Shown here in pieces: positions 22,919-34,590 of a DNA stretch of 64,000 nt. The stretch spans positions 12,156,663 through 12,220,662 of the forward strand of contig CM037469.1 in the NCBI GenBank assembly GCA_021014325.1, written 5' to 3'. The first letter of the stretch is position 1. Each line of letters starts with the position of its first letter. The position numbers were made by a program, and so were the translations under genes. Source of the DNA: Plazaster borealis (taxonomy: Eukaryota; Echinodermata; Asteroidea; Forcipulatida; Labidiasteridae). The notes under the pieces were generated by a model, which was not told the DNA's origin, did not search any database, and saw only the letters and a program-made list of their open reading frames with translations.

Positions 22919-24500
22919 AGGTGTTCGGGCAATCCGCCCGGAACACCTCTTGTTTTTGTTCCGTTTTTTAGGTGTTCGGGCAATCCGCCCGGAACACCTC
23001 TTGTTTTTGTTCCGGTTTTTTTTCTTTCTTAATACTTCTTCTGCTTCTCCCCGTCGTGTTTCCGCTAACAAAAGCACACTTCCCAAGCACATATAAACTT
23101 GAAACTTCACATATACTTAGATATCTATTAGGAGATGAAACCGCTTCAGTTACGTCATGATGACGTCATCAGGTATTGAAATACATTAAATCAAAGCTTA
23201 ATAATTGAAAAAATCATAACTCGAGAACCCCATTTTGGATTTGTACAATCTATACATCATCGGAAAGGCCTTTGCAAACTCAAAAAACGCTACACAAAGT
23301 GTGACCCCATTTGACCTTGACTTCCGATTCAAACCGGAAGTTGAAAATTTCAAAAAATCATATCTCAAGAACTACTTAAACTTTAGTCACAATTTTTACA
23401 TCAGGTTATATGTTGTTCTTCCTCCGCAAACTTTTCCACAGAAATGTTACCTTTTTGACTATCACTTATGGTTGAAATCGGGTATACATTGACCGGCTGT
23501 CAAACCGCGGGAATAAAACTGCATTGAAAACACACACAATACGCGATCTAAACCAGTTAGAGGGTGAGCGGCTGCTTGCTCCATTCAATCAACCGCAAGG
23601 TTCAAAGTCCTTCAAACATGCTTGTTAGTCTAGTCTCTTTTCAAGGTTCGCGCAACCTGATTTTGACATTACGCTTTGTTAGTCTCTAAAACAGCCGTCC
23701 GTGCAAACCTCGCTAACAATCAAATGCCAGATTTTTTAAAAATTCATAATTCAAGAACAACACAACCGATTTTCAAACTTTTTTCAGTTATATAATCCTT
23801 GGGCATTGGAGATTAGCCTCGGGTAACCGTGACCCCATGTTGACCTTTACTTCCGGGTCAACCGGAAGTGACACCAAATCTCAAGAACTACACAACCGAT
23901 TTTCAACTGTTTTCAGTTATAGACTCCTTGGGCATTGGAGATTAGCTTTGGGTAACAGTGACCCACTGTTGACCTTTACTTCCGGGTCAACCGGAAGAGG
24001 GACCATATCTCAAGAACTACACAACCGATTTTCAAACTTTTTTCAGTTAAAGACTCCTTGGGCATTGGAGATTAGCCTTGGGTACCGTGACCCCATGTTG
24101 ACCTTTACTTCCTGGTCAAACGAAAGTGACACCATATCTCAAGAACTACTACAACCGATTTTCAAACTTTGTTCAGTTATAAAATCCTTGGGTATTGAGT
24201 TTTTACAACTTCACAAGCGCTACACAGAGCGTGGCCCCATTTGAACTGGACTTCCGGTTCACACCGAAAGATGAACTTTCATTTCATTTTGTTTTCTTTT
24301 TTTCGTAATACTTCTTCTTCTTCTTCTCCCCATTGCTTTTCCGCTAATAAAAGCACACTTCTCAAGCACATATAAACTTGAAACTTCACAAACTTCACAT
24401 ATAGGTTTTCGGGATGGTGACGTCATCGATGATGTCATAACATTAAATCAATGTTTAATATTTAGAAAAATCATATCTGGAGAACCATAATTGCTAAACA
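22919..24500 (+). repeat. Left arm of the hairpin/CRE repeat complex
   Basis: It starts with two hairpins (22919-22948, 22970-22999), then T-rich and CTT-like sequence, TGACGTCA at 23161-23168, paired CTTCCG...CCGGAAG motifs, a tract of about 300 bp (23490-23790) and a 130-bp tandem array. A second CTT-run, CRE segment lies at 24300-24430. Much of it is the reverse complement of segments at 28245-30030, including 23490-23790 against about 29340-29670. Confidence 0.8.
23755..24250 (+). repeat. 130-bp tandem repeat, 3-4 units
   Basis: CCTTGGGCATTGGAGATTAG recurs at 23798, 23926 and 24056, and a variant at 24186, giving periods of 128-130 bp. Each unit has a palindromic core (ACTTCCGGGTCAACCGGAAG) and CAAGAACTACACAACCGATT. 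Confidence 0.9.
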
Positions 24501-24694
24501 CAAGATCATCGGACCGTGTGAAAGACCCTGGAGTAATTTTAATTAATTTATGTTTGTTTTTGAATTTTTTTTTATAAAACTCGCAAAAGTACTGAGTATA
24601 CAGTGCTTCAAACAGATCGGGAAAGGGTTAAAACCAAATTATAAAAACAAACCGAACACCGTTTGTTTGTAATTTACAAACAAGATAAGTCTAG

Positions 24695-24722
24695 TTATTA
24701 TTATTATTATTATTATTATTAT
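24695..24722 (+). repeat. ATT microsatellite
   Basis: A pure (TTA)n run of 28 bp. Confidence 0.9.
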
Positions 24723-24776
24723 CCATTGCATTCATTTGCACATTTGATATTTTAAAAGTTGTAGGTCATTATTTGT

Positions 24777-25905
24777 CGCATGACTGCTTGCAGTGGTTTA
24801 TTGACTGATACAATTTAAACGCTACATACAATTTTGGAAGTCTAGGCACCATTTGTACATTTAACTAGTACATACATTTGTACATTTGATAGTTTCACAG
24901 TACATAGACAAAATGTATCCTTGAAGAACTGCTTGCAATGGTTTATTGTATGATGAATATAATTAGCAAATCTTGAAACCACCATATCTCGAAAAGTCTA
25001 AGTCCGATTAACTGTTTTCGATTGTGTACTTGTGGGATACTGTAGATGTGTTTGTTAGGCTAAAACATTGTGCGACGTCATCATGATGTCAACAGTGCCC
25101 AACGTAAAGTCAATAGATTTCGCTCGCCACAATTCCTGTCCTATGGCCTGTGTGGTAAAGAAATACCTCCATAAGACTGTGCAGCACAGTATGCTACTTT
25201 ATGTGTTCTCTGATGTTATAATGTAAGGAATTATGAAGTCACCACCTCTAAGAGCACGCTCTATCAATCGTCTATTTTTCAAGATTATCAAAAAAGATAA
25301 GTTTAATTTTGAAATGTACAGAATATGCTTGATCGAGTCAGAAGTTGTTCCCAATCCTGGAATACTCTGAGCTACGGTACTAATGTTTCAAGCTCGAAAA
25401 TATTTTGAATAAATTTCTGATTTCACGTAACACAAAACGTTTAACTTTATTGCTTATTTATTTAGGACGAAAAGCAGTCATAAGCACCATGTATTAAAGT
25501 TCAAAGTAACAAGTCTCCACTGTAAGAAAACTAGTGACGTTTGAAAGACAAGCGGCATTTTATAAAAGCCTTCAACATTAAATGCCGTTTTCTACAATTG
25601 TCACTTTTTACTGTCTACGTGTGTGTCAGTTCCTGGAATCGGTGGGTGACGATTCGATAGCTTTACAGTAAGTAACCTTGACAAATGTGTCTCGAAAATA
25701 AAAACATTCATGACTTATCGCATTGCTGCTTGCAATGGTTTATTGTCTGACACAATGTATGTACTAAAATAAACTTCGGAGTCTAGACACTATTGTGTAC
25801 ATTTAACCAGTACATTTTTCATTTGATAGCTTCACAGTTACATTGACAATGTGTCTCGAAAGTAAACATGCATGAATTGTCGCATGAATGCTTGCAGTGG
25901 TTTAA
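24777..25905 (+). repeat. Direct duplication of a 180-bp tract
   Basis: About 24777-24955 and 25718-25905 share ACTGCTTGCAATGGTTTATT, TACATTTAACTAGTACAT-like and TAGTTTCACAGT blocks in the same orientation. A third partial unit starts near 25680. No gene is seen between them. Confidence 0.75.
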
Positions 25906-26202
25906 AAACCATTTTTGTTTTCAAAAAATAACAACGAATTTATCGTTTTTAGTTTATTAGTTCTGGTTGTTTAACCAAAAACTCAAAATTGGATTAAAAT
26001 AAACTACATTTAATTACACAATAAATCATTGGATGACGTCATTATGTTGTCTAAATTTCTGTTTCATCTATTTATCAGGTGTAACACTGTTGCCAAGTTT
26101 CATGACCGTACGAGCTTGGGAAGAATGTCAAAGTCTGCAGACAACGATTTGTGTGTATTTTTGAGATGGAACAAACTCAAAAATCCACTGTCATTTTGTT
26201 GA

Positions 26203-27660
26203 TAGCTTTGAAAATATCAAAGAAAGCAAAGTGTTAAACTTCTATGATTATGCGATAGTTTAAACAGGAAATAAATGCAACTCACAATATGAGTTTTCAA
26301 AAATAATAATAATCTTTTATTAAGCCAAATTAGAAAACCGATAACGTCATTATGACGTTAGATAAGTCATCATGACGTCACAACTACTTGATTGAGGTTT
26401 TATCAAGGTCCTTACATGGTGTAAATTTGAAGTTGATCTGATATACAGAAATTGGATTTTTGCCGGGAAATGTTTTTTTAAAAGAAAATCACAAAGGCAA
26501 ACTTTGACCTTTCGAAGTGACCGAAAGTAAAGATCATGTGAATTTGGCGTTAACTTTTTAAATGTTGCCCGTGTCTTTATCTATCATATGCCTAAATATG
26601 ATTACTGTAGCTTAAATATTCAGAGACATACAGGCATCGGCGCGAGGTCACTTTTTGAACCTAAATGGCTTGTAACTTGACACCCGATGACGTAATTGTG
26701 ACGTCACAACTTACTCAGCTTCTGCTAGTTATGTTCTAACTACACATGAAGTTTCAAGTTGATCACAGATTTGCAAGTATGCGTTTGCTTGCGGACAAAG
26801 CCCACTGAGAAGTAAAACAAAGAAGAAGAAAAACTAGAGATTTAGTGTTTGTTGGAACAAACACTAGGTGTTCGGGTTTCATTGGGGTCAGTGTTGTGTC
26901 AATGTGTTAACTATTTTATTAAGTCGATGAAAAGTTTGTTGATAGCTTTTGAAATTTCAAAGTGTAAATCAATTACGTGTATACATTTAGTTTACACGGG
27001 AAATTAAGGCTAACGTTCCTACTTAAGACTGCATTAAGCTCTAGAACGTGTATTAATTGATTATCTGTTTCAATTTTCATGTTAATATTCATAAACTGTA
27101 CTGTATACAAGACTTTCACTGACAATTCAAAAAAGAGCATCTTAATATGTATTTCTTTTACTTCCGGTTGGACAGGAAGCCAGGTCAAATCATGTCATTT
27201 TAAATTAAATAGAACTTTCACACATAAAACATTCACAAAAAATGCAAAGCTTATAAAAATCATAATAGATGTATTTCTCAAGATACGATTACAAAGTGTT
27301 TTCAGCAAATTATTCGAGTAAATTGTCCTTTTCATACAGAGCTTCATTTTTTTGAATTCCCTTTCATCTTGGTTGCATATCTTCAAACGAGCCGCTGAAT
27401 TACTCACAAGAACAGCCATGTCAGCCATTTACTGAAGTTTATTTATTTTTCAATGAATATTGATTATTTATGAATTAATAAATCCAACTATGCTTATCAT
27501 GTTGACATTATTAATTTACAATTATTAGAAGTTTTCATCGGGGTTTCAAATACAGTGAGTTGGATACTCGTGAATTATCGGTGCATGAAACATTGATTGT
27601 TCAAAACATATGCACTGATGATGATGTCATTAAAATAAGTCAAGCATAGTATGAGCTATC
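26203..27660 (+). repeat. Segmental duplication, long copy
   Basis: It matches 30640-31230 in the same orientation. The shared blocks are AATAATAATCTTTTATTAAG, ACCGATAACGTCATTATGAC, TTCAAACGAGCCG and GAGTTGGATACTC. The right-hand copy lacks internal sequence. It includes one copy of the hairpin/CRE module. Confidence 0.75.
26844..26865. repeat. Second-type hairpin, copy 1
   Basis: AGTGTTTGTT, loop GG, AACAAACACT: a perfect 10-bp stem. It is followed directly by AGGTGTTCGGG, half of the main hairpin. Confidence 0.85.
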
Positions 27661-28905
27661 GGTTGCATTTTTTAGACATTAATTTTCATTCATACAGAAC
27701 GGTGGGTTAAATTTAGAATATTGAAAGAAAACACACTTGTTTTGGATAATTATGAAAGACAAAGGCAAGTCATAAAGACGGCAAGTCTAAGCCTCTCGTG
27801 AATTTTGACTAATAACATAATGAGTTGAGTACTATTTCTACCTCTATGGTGCACCATACACTCAGCAAGGAAATAAGGATGGAACACAACAACGGGTGTG
27901 AAAACTTTATAGCTTTATTTCTCACATAATTAAAAGTCATACGAATCACTGAAGCAGGTGGCCATCTCAGTTAAACTTCGTCTTTGATTCCATGGTCACC
28001 ATGAGCCATCAAAAGGGCGAATAGGGGAACAACTTGACGCTGAACATGGCACAGGTTGAGCGGAATTTAGTTCTGCAGTGTTATTGCGCCATTGATAAGC
28101 TTGCGTTATAAGTGCGTTGAACTGCGACACGTCAAAACTTGCACGGAAATCATGCCACTACAGTGCACGTAGGCTTTGGACCTCGTGATCAATAGAGCGG
28201 AACGTGCTTCCGAGGGCTATTACTAACGAAATGTTCAACTTACATTTTGAGCCGGAGGTCAAGGTCAAACGGGGTCACTCTTTGTGTAGCGTTTGTTGAG
28301 TTTTAAAATACCTGTCCGATGATGCATAGATTGTTGAAATCCATTAAATTATTATCGAGTTATGATTTTTGAAATATTAAACTTTGATTTACTGTAATTC
28401 GACACCTGATGACGTAATCATTACGTCACAACAACTTGATGGAGGTTTCATCAAGTTGCTAACATGGTGTAAATTTGAAGTTGATCAAATGAACAGAAGT
28501 TAAAAATTTTGCCAGGAAATGATTTTTTGTTAAGAATTGCAGAAAGGCAAACTTTGACCTTCCGGTACGACCAGAAGTAAAGGTCAAGTGAATTTGGCGT
28601 TAACTTTTTAAATGTTGCCCGTATCTTGATCTATCATATGCCCAAATATGAATACCATAGCTATAATATTCAGAGACCTACAGGCATTGGCATGAGGGCA
28701 TTTTTTGACCTAAAATGGCTTGAAATTTGACACCCGATGACGTCATCATGACGTCATTGCTCACACACCTTCTGTTCGTTATGTTCTAACGTCACAGTAA
28801 GTTTCAAGTTGATCAAAGGTTTGCAAGTATGTTTTTTTGCGGACAAACGACTATCAGAAGAATAAGCAAAACAAAGACAAAAAAAAAAACCGAACAAAAA
28901 CAAGG

Positions 28906-29090
28906 AGTTGTTCGGGCTTAATGCCCGAACACCTAAAAAACCAAAAAAAAAAAACGAACAATAACAAAGACTTGTTCGGGCGGAAGGCCCGAACACCTAA
29001 ACAAAAACCGAACAAAAACAAGAGGTGTTCCGGGCTGAATGCCCGAACACCTAAAAAAACTAGGCTTATAGAGTTTGTTAAAACAAACTC
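28906..29090. repeat. Array of three main hairpins and one second-type hairpin
   Basis: Main stems with core TGTTCGGGC/GCCCGAACA occur at 28906-28934 (loop TTAAT), 28970-28998 (loop GGAAG) and 29023-29052 (loop TGAAT, with one bulged C). A second-type hairpin GAGTTTGTT/AACAAACTC follows at 29071-29090. Spacers are A-rich with CGAACAAAAACAA. Confidence 0.9.
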
Positions 29091-30495
29091 AAGGTGTTCG
29101 GCTATCGTTGGGTCAGTGTTTTGTTAATGGGCGAACTATTCCTTTGAATTGATGAAAAGATTGATGATAGCTTTTGAAATGTCAAAGAAAGTAAAATGTA
29201 AGTCTTTAACGTTTATACCCTAGTTCACACCATGGAGGTAGAACCTCCATGTTCACACGGGAAACAAGAGCTTAAGTTACTACTTAAGACTGCATTGAGA
29301 TCTACATGGAACGTGTATTATTTAAAACAACTTTCACGTTTTTCAGGGCTTAGGAACCCATGGATTTTATAACTGAAAAAAGTTTGAAAATCGGTTGTGT
29401 AGTTCTTGAATTATGAATTTTTGAAAAATCTGACATTTGATTGTTAGCGAGATTTGCACGGACGGCTGTTTTAGAGACTAACAAAGCGTAATGTCAAAAT
29501 CAGGTTGCGCGAACCTTGAACTGAGACTATACTACAAGAATGTTTGAAGGACTTTGAACCTTGCGGTTGATTCAATGGAGCAAGCAGCCGCTCACCGTCT
29601 ACTGGTTTAGATCGCGTATTGTGCGTGTTTTCAATGCGGTTTTTTCCCGCGGTTTGACAGCGGGTCAATGTATACCCGATTTCAACCTCAAGTGAAGGTC
29701 AAAAAGGTAACATTTCTATGGACAAGTTTGAGAAGGCTTAATAATTTACAACATGATGCAAAAATTGTGAGTAATGTGTTTGTAAAAAGTATGAGTATTT
29801 CTTAAAGTATGAATTGTGAAGTTTTCAACTTCCGGTTTGCGCAGGAAGACAAGGTCAAACAGTACAAGACTTTGTGTAGTATTTGCTACATTTTTAAAGA
29901 CCTCTCCGATGATGTATAGATTGTTATAATAGCTTATGTACTTCTTGAGTTATGAATTTTGTAAATGATTAAACTTTGATTTACTGTATTTCAACATTTG
30001 ATGACGTCATTATGACGTCACAACTACTCGAATAGGTTTTATGAAGGTCCTAACATGGTGTAAATTTGAAGTTGATCTGATGTACAGAAAATTGGATTTT
30101 TGCCGGGAAAATCTTTTTTAAAGAAAATCACAAAGGCAAACTTTGACCTTTCGAAGTGACCGGAAGTAAAGGTCATATGAATTTGGCGTTAACTTTTTAA
30201 ATGTTGCCCTTGTCTTGACCTATCATATGCCCAAATATGAATATCATAGCTGTAATATTCAGCAACATACAGGCATTCGCATATGGTCACTTTTTTACCT
30301 TAAATGGCTTGTAACTTGACACCCGATGACGTAATCGTGACGTCACGACTTACTCAGCTTCTGCTAGTTATGTTCTAACTACACATGAAGTTTCAGGTTG
30401 ATCAAAGATTTGCAAGTATGCGTTTGGTTGCGGACAAAGCCCACTGAGAAGTAAAACAAAAAAAGAAGAAAAAAAAAACCCGAACAATAACAAAG

Positions 30496-30570
30496 AGTTG
30501 TTCGGGCGGAAGGCCCGAACACCTAAAAAACCGAACAAAAACTAGAGATTAGTGTGTTGGAACAAACACT
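30496..30570. repeat. Main hairpin plus second-type hairpin
   Basis: Main stem with loop GGAAG at 30496-30524. A second-type hairpin with one unpaired deletion is at 30551-30570, followed by AGGTGTTCGG. Confidence 0.85.
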
Positions 30571-30639
30571 AGGTGTTCGGCTATCTTTTGGGTCAGTGTT
30601 TTGTTAATGTGTGAGCTATATCATTGAATCGATGAACAT

Positions 30640-31230
30640 TTTGTTGATAGCTTTGGGAATCACAAAGAAAGCAAAGTGTTAAACTTCTATGATTATGCGA
30701 TAGTTTAAACAGGAAATAAATGCGACTCACATTATGAGTTTTCAAAAATAATAATAATCTTTTATTAAGCCAAATTAGAAAACCGATAACGTCATTATGA
30801 CGTTAGATAAGTTCTTATCGAGACATTGGTATTTAAGTATAAGCTTAAAATGTTAAGTGAAAAAACAAAGTTGAACTTTCAAAGTGTTTTCAGCAAAAGA
30901 GTACATTATTTAATTTATTAGAAAGGGCAGAGGGTAAATTGTCCTTTTCACACAGAGCAACATGTTTTGAATTCCCTTTTATCTTGGTTGCGTATCTTCA
31001 AACGAGCCGTTGAATTACTCACCAGTACATCTATCATGTATGCCATTTAATGAAGTTTATTTTTTTGTTGTTGACATTATTAATTTACAATTATTAGAAC
31101 TTTTCAACAGGGTTTCAAATACAGTGAGTTGGATACTCATTAAGTATCGGTGCATGAAACATTGATTGTTCAAAACATTATGCACTGATGTTGATGTCAT
31201 TAAAATAAGACAAGCATAGTATGAACTATC
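30640..31230 (+). repeat. Segmental duplication, short copy
   Basis: Direct copy of 26203-27660 with the middle missing. The flanks from 31231 to about 32130 hold further CRE octamers (for example in GATGACGTCATCG near 31478) and no gene. Confidence 0.75.
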
Positions 31231-32705
31231 ACAACTATCACAACTCACTTGGCATCTCCTAGTTATAGTCTAACTACATGCAAAGTTTCAAGTTCATCCA
31301 AGGTTCGCATCTATGCTTTTATTGCGGACAAACGACTATCAGAAGAAAAAGAAGAACTAAAATTACACATCACGGCTTGAATGCATGATAGGTTTCAGCT
31401 GGAACGCACATTGTTTTCCTGTGAAACATACATTTTTGAAAAGTGCACCTTTAAGCCGACGTCACGTAAAGCTTGATGACGTCATCGTAATGCGACGTCA
31501 AATTCTAGATTTAACACATCCCAACTTGAATACATGCAAGGTTTCAGCTCGATTGCACATTTTTTCTGCATTTATCAATCTTGTATTACTGCACCTTTAA
31601 GTTCACGCGATCCACGATGTGTATCGTCAAGAATATATCGCGATTAATTGTTGATGACGTCAATCTTCTACAAAGCTCACATAGCAAGTTGTAGAACCGA
31701 CCGTCAACATTCCACTTTGCTCCAATGACCTATTCTTCGGGATTTACTCTAAACCTATGGGGTGAAAACCTGGGCCTATTACTTACACACATTTAATGTG
31801 TTAACTACTGCGCATGACGGACTGTTCTATATGTGTGCATAACTAATTAGATCACGCTACTCGCATGTTTGCAACACGTGATAACACCCGGACGCGGAAC
31901 GATCTCAACACTATAGCGCGTTGTATGTGTTTTCAGTGCAATTCTTTTCACACGCAATTTAATTTAAGAACGAGTCATTCGATACCGGATTTCAACCGGA
32001 AGTTAAGGTCAAATAGGTAACATGTCTGTGGAAAAGTTTGAGAGGACTTAAGGACATACAACCTGATGTTAAAATTGTGAATAAGGTGTTTGTAAAATGT
32101 ATGAATATTTCTTAAAGTATGAATTGTGAACTTTTCAACTTCCGGTTTGAACAGGAAGCTGAGGTCAAACGGTATAAGACTCTGTGTAGTATTTGCTTAA
32201 TTTTTCAAGACCTCTCCGATGATGTGTAGATTGTTATAATAGCGTTTGTACTTCTTGAGTTATGAATAACATGGTGTAAATTTGTAGTCGATCTGATATA
32301 CAGAAGTTAATGTTTTTGCAGGGAAAGTTATTTTTAAAGAATTACACAAAGACAAACTTTGACCTTTCGGTACGACCGGAAGTAAAGGTCATGTGAATTT
32401 GGCGTTAACTTTTTAAATGTTGCCCGTATCTTGATCTATCATATGCCTAAACATGAATACCGTAGCCAAAATATTCAGAGACATACAGGCATTGGCATAT
32501 GGTTACTTTTTGAACTTAAATGGCTTGTAACTTGACACCCGATAACGTAATCGTGACGTCACAACTTACTCACCTTCTGATACTTATTTTTTAACTTCAC
32601 ATGAAGTTTCAAGTTGATCAAAGGTTCGCAAGTATGCGTTTGCTTGCGGACAAAGCCCACTGAGAAGAATAAGTAAAACTTAAAAAACCCCGAACAAAAA
32701 CAAAG

Positions 32706-32842
32706 AGTTGTTCGGGCTTAATGCCCGAACACCTTAACCCCCCCCCCCCCAAAAAAAAAAAAAAAAACAAAAAAAAAAAAACACAAAAAAAAAAAACCGA
32801 AAAAAAAACAAAGAGTTGTTCGGGCTTAATGCCCGAACACCT
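32706..32842. repeat. Two main hairpins separated by an A-rich tract
   Basis: Stems at 32706-32734 and about 32814-32842, both with loop TTAAT. Between them are a C-run and long A-runs. Confidence 0.85.
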
Positions 32843-33265
32843 AAAAAGAACAACACTGTTCGCTTAAATGTCTCAAACACCGAGACCGTGTCACGCTGAT
32901 CGTCGTGACCATGCCGGCCAACGGCGTTTTAGGCCCGGTGAGTGTGTCCTTTAGACACGGTGACTGAAACGGTAAGCTTTATTCCAATAGCATTCATTAT
33001 TGATTAAAACAATAATTGTTTGTTCATTTGAGGTCGGCCAACAAAGACACTTCCCAAGCTCACATATCCTTCAAACTTCGCATAAGTGAGCACTTGACTA
33101 GTACAAGACACCGCTTTAATGACGTCATCAGTTGTCAAATTAAATTTGATTTACGTTTGATTTTAGAAAAAATCATACCTCAAGAACGTCGCAATGGATT
33201 TTTAAATTGTATACATCATCAAAGAGGGCTTCAAAAAATTATCAAATGCTACAGAGGGTGTGACC

Positions 33266-33402
33266 TCTCTTGGATCAAGGCGACATGATTTGGACGCATT
33301 AGATGTGATGATCCTTCTCACTTCATCAGCTGAGACACACTCGAAGTGATTGAAGGAAGAGGTGCAAGGTACATGTACTGGTGTAATCATGTTACTTAGA
33401 GA
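33266..33402 (-). pseudogene. LINE reverse transcriptase fragment
   Basis: Reading leftward from 33390, the frame gives FNHFECVSADEVRRII then KSCRLDP. This matches the start of the RT domain in CR1/L2-type elements, where a K-SC-LDP motif is followed by PT. The match stops at LDP where the repeat complex begins, so the fragment is truncated there. Confidence 0.65.
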
Positions 33403-34496
33403 ACTAGGAAATCTATAAATGGATCTTGCACAGTATATAATAATATTTTGTGGGTTTTTACATTATTTTGAAATCTGAGGAGTGGAAACCGATTTCCATG
33501 TAGTATTTATTCTTTAAAAACAACCAGCCAGTGATGTCGCTGACTGCGCCCAGGGAGATTAACTGCTCACCCATGAGTTTGTAGATTCAACAAGTGATGG
33601 CAATATAAACACACCCTCTCTGAAAAGGATTGATACCTTCCGAATTTTTCCAGCCAAAACTTTGAAATTCTTTAACGGAGCTTTCCCCTACAGTTATGTA
33701 AAGTATCTGGCTGCGATATGGACTCTTGAAACGCTGCGATACGGACTCTTGAAACGAAGAGGGAGAACATGTCCTTTAGCGTGCTACGGCCTTAATGCTG
33801 CAAATTATTCGTTACTCATGAATATGTATCTTACGTCTGATTGGTTGAGTTGTGTCATATGTGGGATTGAAAGGAATGCTGTCAGTCCACCGCACACAAA
33901 CACACATACGTACACCCAACCTTACGGATCCTGCTCTATCCTGCATAACAAAAACTTCAGTCCGCAGATGCATTTACTTTTTAATTTGGTTTGATAAAGG
34001 GGAATATGTGATGATGGCATATTCTGTTTAGAGTTTTTGTTTCTGCTATAAAACAAAATTGAAAATTATTCATTGATGAAAATAGAAAGTGTCTTTATAT
34101 CAAATAAAGGAATCACTGTCCTTGTTTATCGTGCTACTTATTTTTCGTAAGTTTATTCCTGTCTGCGGCTTATACTTGACTTTTTGAGATCGTTTGTGCT
34201 GTCATTGTTAACACCTTTAGTCAGTTCAATTTAACCCGCGTTCTACAAAACCACAAACCACAATGCATTTTTATGGGTAGCAGAGATTTGGTAAATTGTA
34301 AAACCCTGCAAGTGTGACCTTAGATCATAGACAGATGGGGGTAAACAATATCATGACGCACTTAGTGAAGTATTGTATACCGTCCATGATTGTAAGCCCA
34401 CTCACTGTCTGCAACCCCGAGCGCAAAAATACTCTCAATGATTGTGATCCACACTAGCTGTTAACATATAACAATAATATTGGTTTCTCGTCGAAA
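33403..34496. other. Sequence upstream of the oxidase gene
   Basis: No coding exon recognised. A weak TATA-like AACATATAAC lies near 34461, about 35 bp before the start codon. A (CA)-rich stretch lies near 33893-33915. The promoter is expected here but not demonstrated. Confidence 0.35.
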
Positions 34497-34590
34497 ATGG
34501 CATCCTCACGCTTTGCACGCGACGCCATCTTGAGAACAATGTTAATGTACTTTATCCTGCTACGTATTGGAGTTGATTCTCGCGGCGATG
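34497..34590 (+). CDS. Multicopper oxidase exon 1 (signal peptide)
   Basis: Encodes 31 codons plus one base, beginning [15 protein letters not shown] with a hydrophobic [11 protein letters not shown] core. It ends G|GTAAGT. The base left over joins CC of exon 2 to form an Ala codon just before HECYRTCEW, which fits a split signal-peptide exon in phase 1. It is assigned by frame, donor and position. A transcript would be the direct proof. Confidence 0.8.

Larger units (their letters stand above)
26340..33260 (-). repeat. Right arm of the hairpin/CRE repeat complex, four modules
   Basis: Four related modules lie at about 26340-26960, 28380-29200, 29990-30680 and 32270-32870. Each contains a CRE-type pair (TGACGTMA-like octamers), AAACTTTGACCTTTCG, AATTTGGCGTTAACTTTTTA, CATATGCC, a second CRE pair, GCGGACAAA and then hairpins or half-hairpins. 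Relative to 22919-24500 they are inverted. No coding frame of note was seen. Between modules are AT-rich stretches and shorter relatives. Confidence 0.8.

Noticed and set aside
22919..32842. CRISPR array
   Set aside because: The palindromic repeats are short, the spacers are A/T-rich and similar to each other, and the setting is a eukaryotic genome with introns and retroelements. No cas gene is present.
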